Positions 6,056-6,443 of a DNA stretch of 6,443 nt are shown one piece after another (the stretch's first letter is position 1; every line of letters starts with the position of its first letter). The notes below the pieces were generated by a model that made no database searches, was not told the origin of the DNA, and worked only from the letters and a program-made list of their open reading frames with translations. Where the stretch lies: positions 17,625 to 24,067 of the forward strand of contig PMJF01000073.1 of the NCBI GenBank assembly GCA_003157295.1, written 5' to 3'. The translations under genes and the position numbers were made by a program. Origin of the DNA: Candidatus Moraniibacteriota bacterium (GTDB taxonomy: Bacteria; Patescibacteriota; Minisyncoccia; Moranbacterales; UBA11712).

Positions 6056-6443
6056 TCATTGGACAGCTTTCAGTATTAGTTTTTTCGTGAGAAGTCCCTT
6101 CGTTGTTCCCACGTATTTCACGACGCTGGCGCTGTTTGCAATTCCGGCTTTGAGGGAGGCTTCCAGCGTGGCACCTTTAAGATAGAATCCCAAAAATCCG
6201 CTGGCGAAGGCATCTCCGGCGCCGGTAGAATCAACGGCTTTCACTTTTATTATCGGGCAATGGAGAATTGGTTGGCCGATTTTGCCGGCCCAAGCGCCCT
6301 TCAAACCATCGGTGATACAGACGGTTTGGGGGCCGAGGCTATGAAGAAATTCGAATAATTTTTTGATGTCATAGTTTTTTATTTTGAGACCATAAGCTAT
6401 TTCAGCGGCCTCGTTTCTGTTTAATATCAAGATTTTCGCGTTT
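6056..6443 (-). CDS. PfkB-family carbohydrate/nucleoside kinase, C-terminal part (cut by window edge)
   Basis: The visible 128 residues are the C-terminal part of a ribokinase-like (PfkB) kinase, which phosphorylates a sugar or nucleoside with ATP in the cytoplasm. The family's second signature, DSTGAGDAFASGF, is complete at visible residues 71-83, with the catalytic base Asp77 and the GAG anion hole. Upstream, ILNRNEA (visible 6-12) matches the family's N-x-x-E block, and VCITDGLKGAW is the usual TxGxxGA strand with Asp in place of the second Thr. The frame stays open to the window edge, so the TTG at 6430 is an internal Leu codon and not a start. The full protein would be around 300 residues or a little more. 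The sugar-binding half lies outside the window, so substrate specificity cannot be assigned. It ends 15 bp before the CYTH gene. Confidence 0.9.
   Translation of the reverse strand, partial: NAKILILNRNEAAEIAYGLKIKNYDIKKLFEFLHSLGPQTVCITDGLKGAWAGKIGQPILHCPIIKVKAVDSTGAGDAFASGFLGFYLKGATLEASLKAGIANSASVVKYVGTTKGLLTKKLILKAVQ

Noticed and set aside
6056..6430. Start of the PfkB kinase at the TTG at 6430
   Set aside because: The frame is open upstream to the window edge, and the Leu lies inside the conserved block before the N-x-x-E motif, so the gene is simply cut by the window.
1..6443. UGA recoding as in some CPR lineages (Gracilibacteria, SR1)
   Set aside because: None of the supported genes contains an in-frame TGA before its natural end, and TGA closes the acyl-CoA synthetase, CYTH and PfkB genes at the expected family lengths with a new gene starting directly after.

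Overview
All genes in this window lie on the minus strand, read from high to low coordinates, in tightly packed groups with gaps of 5 to about 125 bp. No tRNA, rRNA, CRISPR array, IS element or phage gene was recognised, and no gap exceeds 300 bp. The moderately AT-rich composition, short intergenic spaces, mostly weak Shine-Dalgarno signals, many Lys-rich proteins and the gene set (an alpha-beta fused ADP-forming acyl-CoA synthetase, a lone receiver protein with a zinc ribbon, CYTH and PfkB genes) would fit a Patescibacteria/CPR-type bacterium. That placement is an inference from gene style; no marker gene proves it. The standard bacterial code fits: TAA, TAG and TGA all act as stops.

In transcription order: (1) the C-terminal part of a PfkB-family sugar/nucleoside kinase, cut by the window edge (6056-6443); (2) a CYTH-domain protein resembling class IV adenylate cyclases (5498-6040); (3) a membrane-anchored sulfite-oxidase-type molybdopterin oxidoreductase, broken by a single-base-type frameshift near 5215 (4784-5484); (4) a short flavodoxin (4249-4728); (5) a three-module iron-sulfur protein with CDGSH, Fer4_19-like and CDGSH parts (3526-4224). 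A 125 bp intergenic region with nested inverted repeats and a candidate extended -10 follows. The second group is then (6) an ADP-forming acetate/acyl-CoA synthetase (1307-3400), (7) a receiver-domain protein with a C-terminal zinc ribbon (735-1301), and (8) the N-terminal 240 residues of RecJ exonuclease (1-721).

Genes 3 to 5 form a compact redox cassette (Mo enzyme, FMN carrier, Fe-S protein), which suggests linked electron transfer. Gene 6 would conserve energy by making ATP from acyl-CoA. Genes 6 to 8 are spaced by only 5 and 13 bp and are probably co-transcribed, although their functions are not obviously related. The most notable oddities are the receiver protein, which has lost both the phosphoacceptor Asp (Gly56) and the conserved Lys (Gln108), the frameshift in the Mo enzyme just before its Mo-ligand Cys, and a likely leaderless start for the acyl-CoA synthetase. 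I saw no convincing new defence or mobile system.
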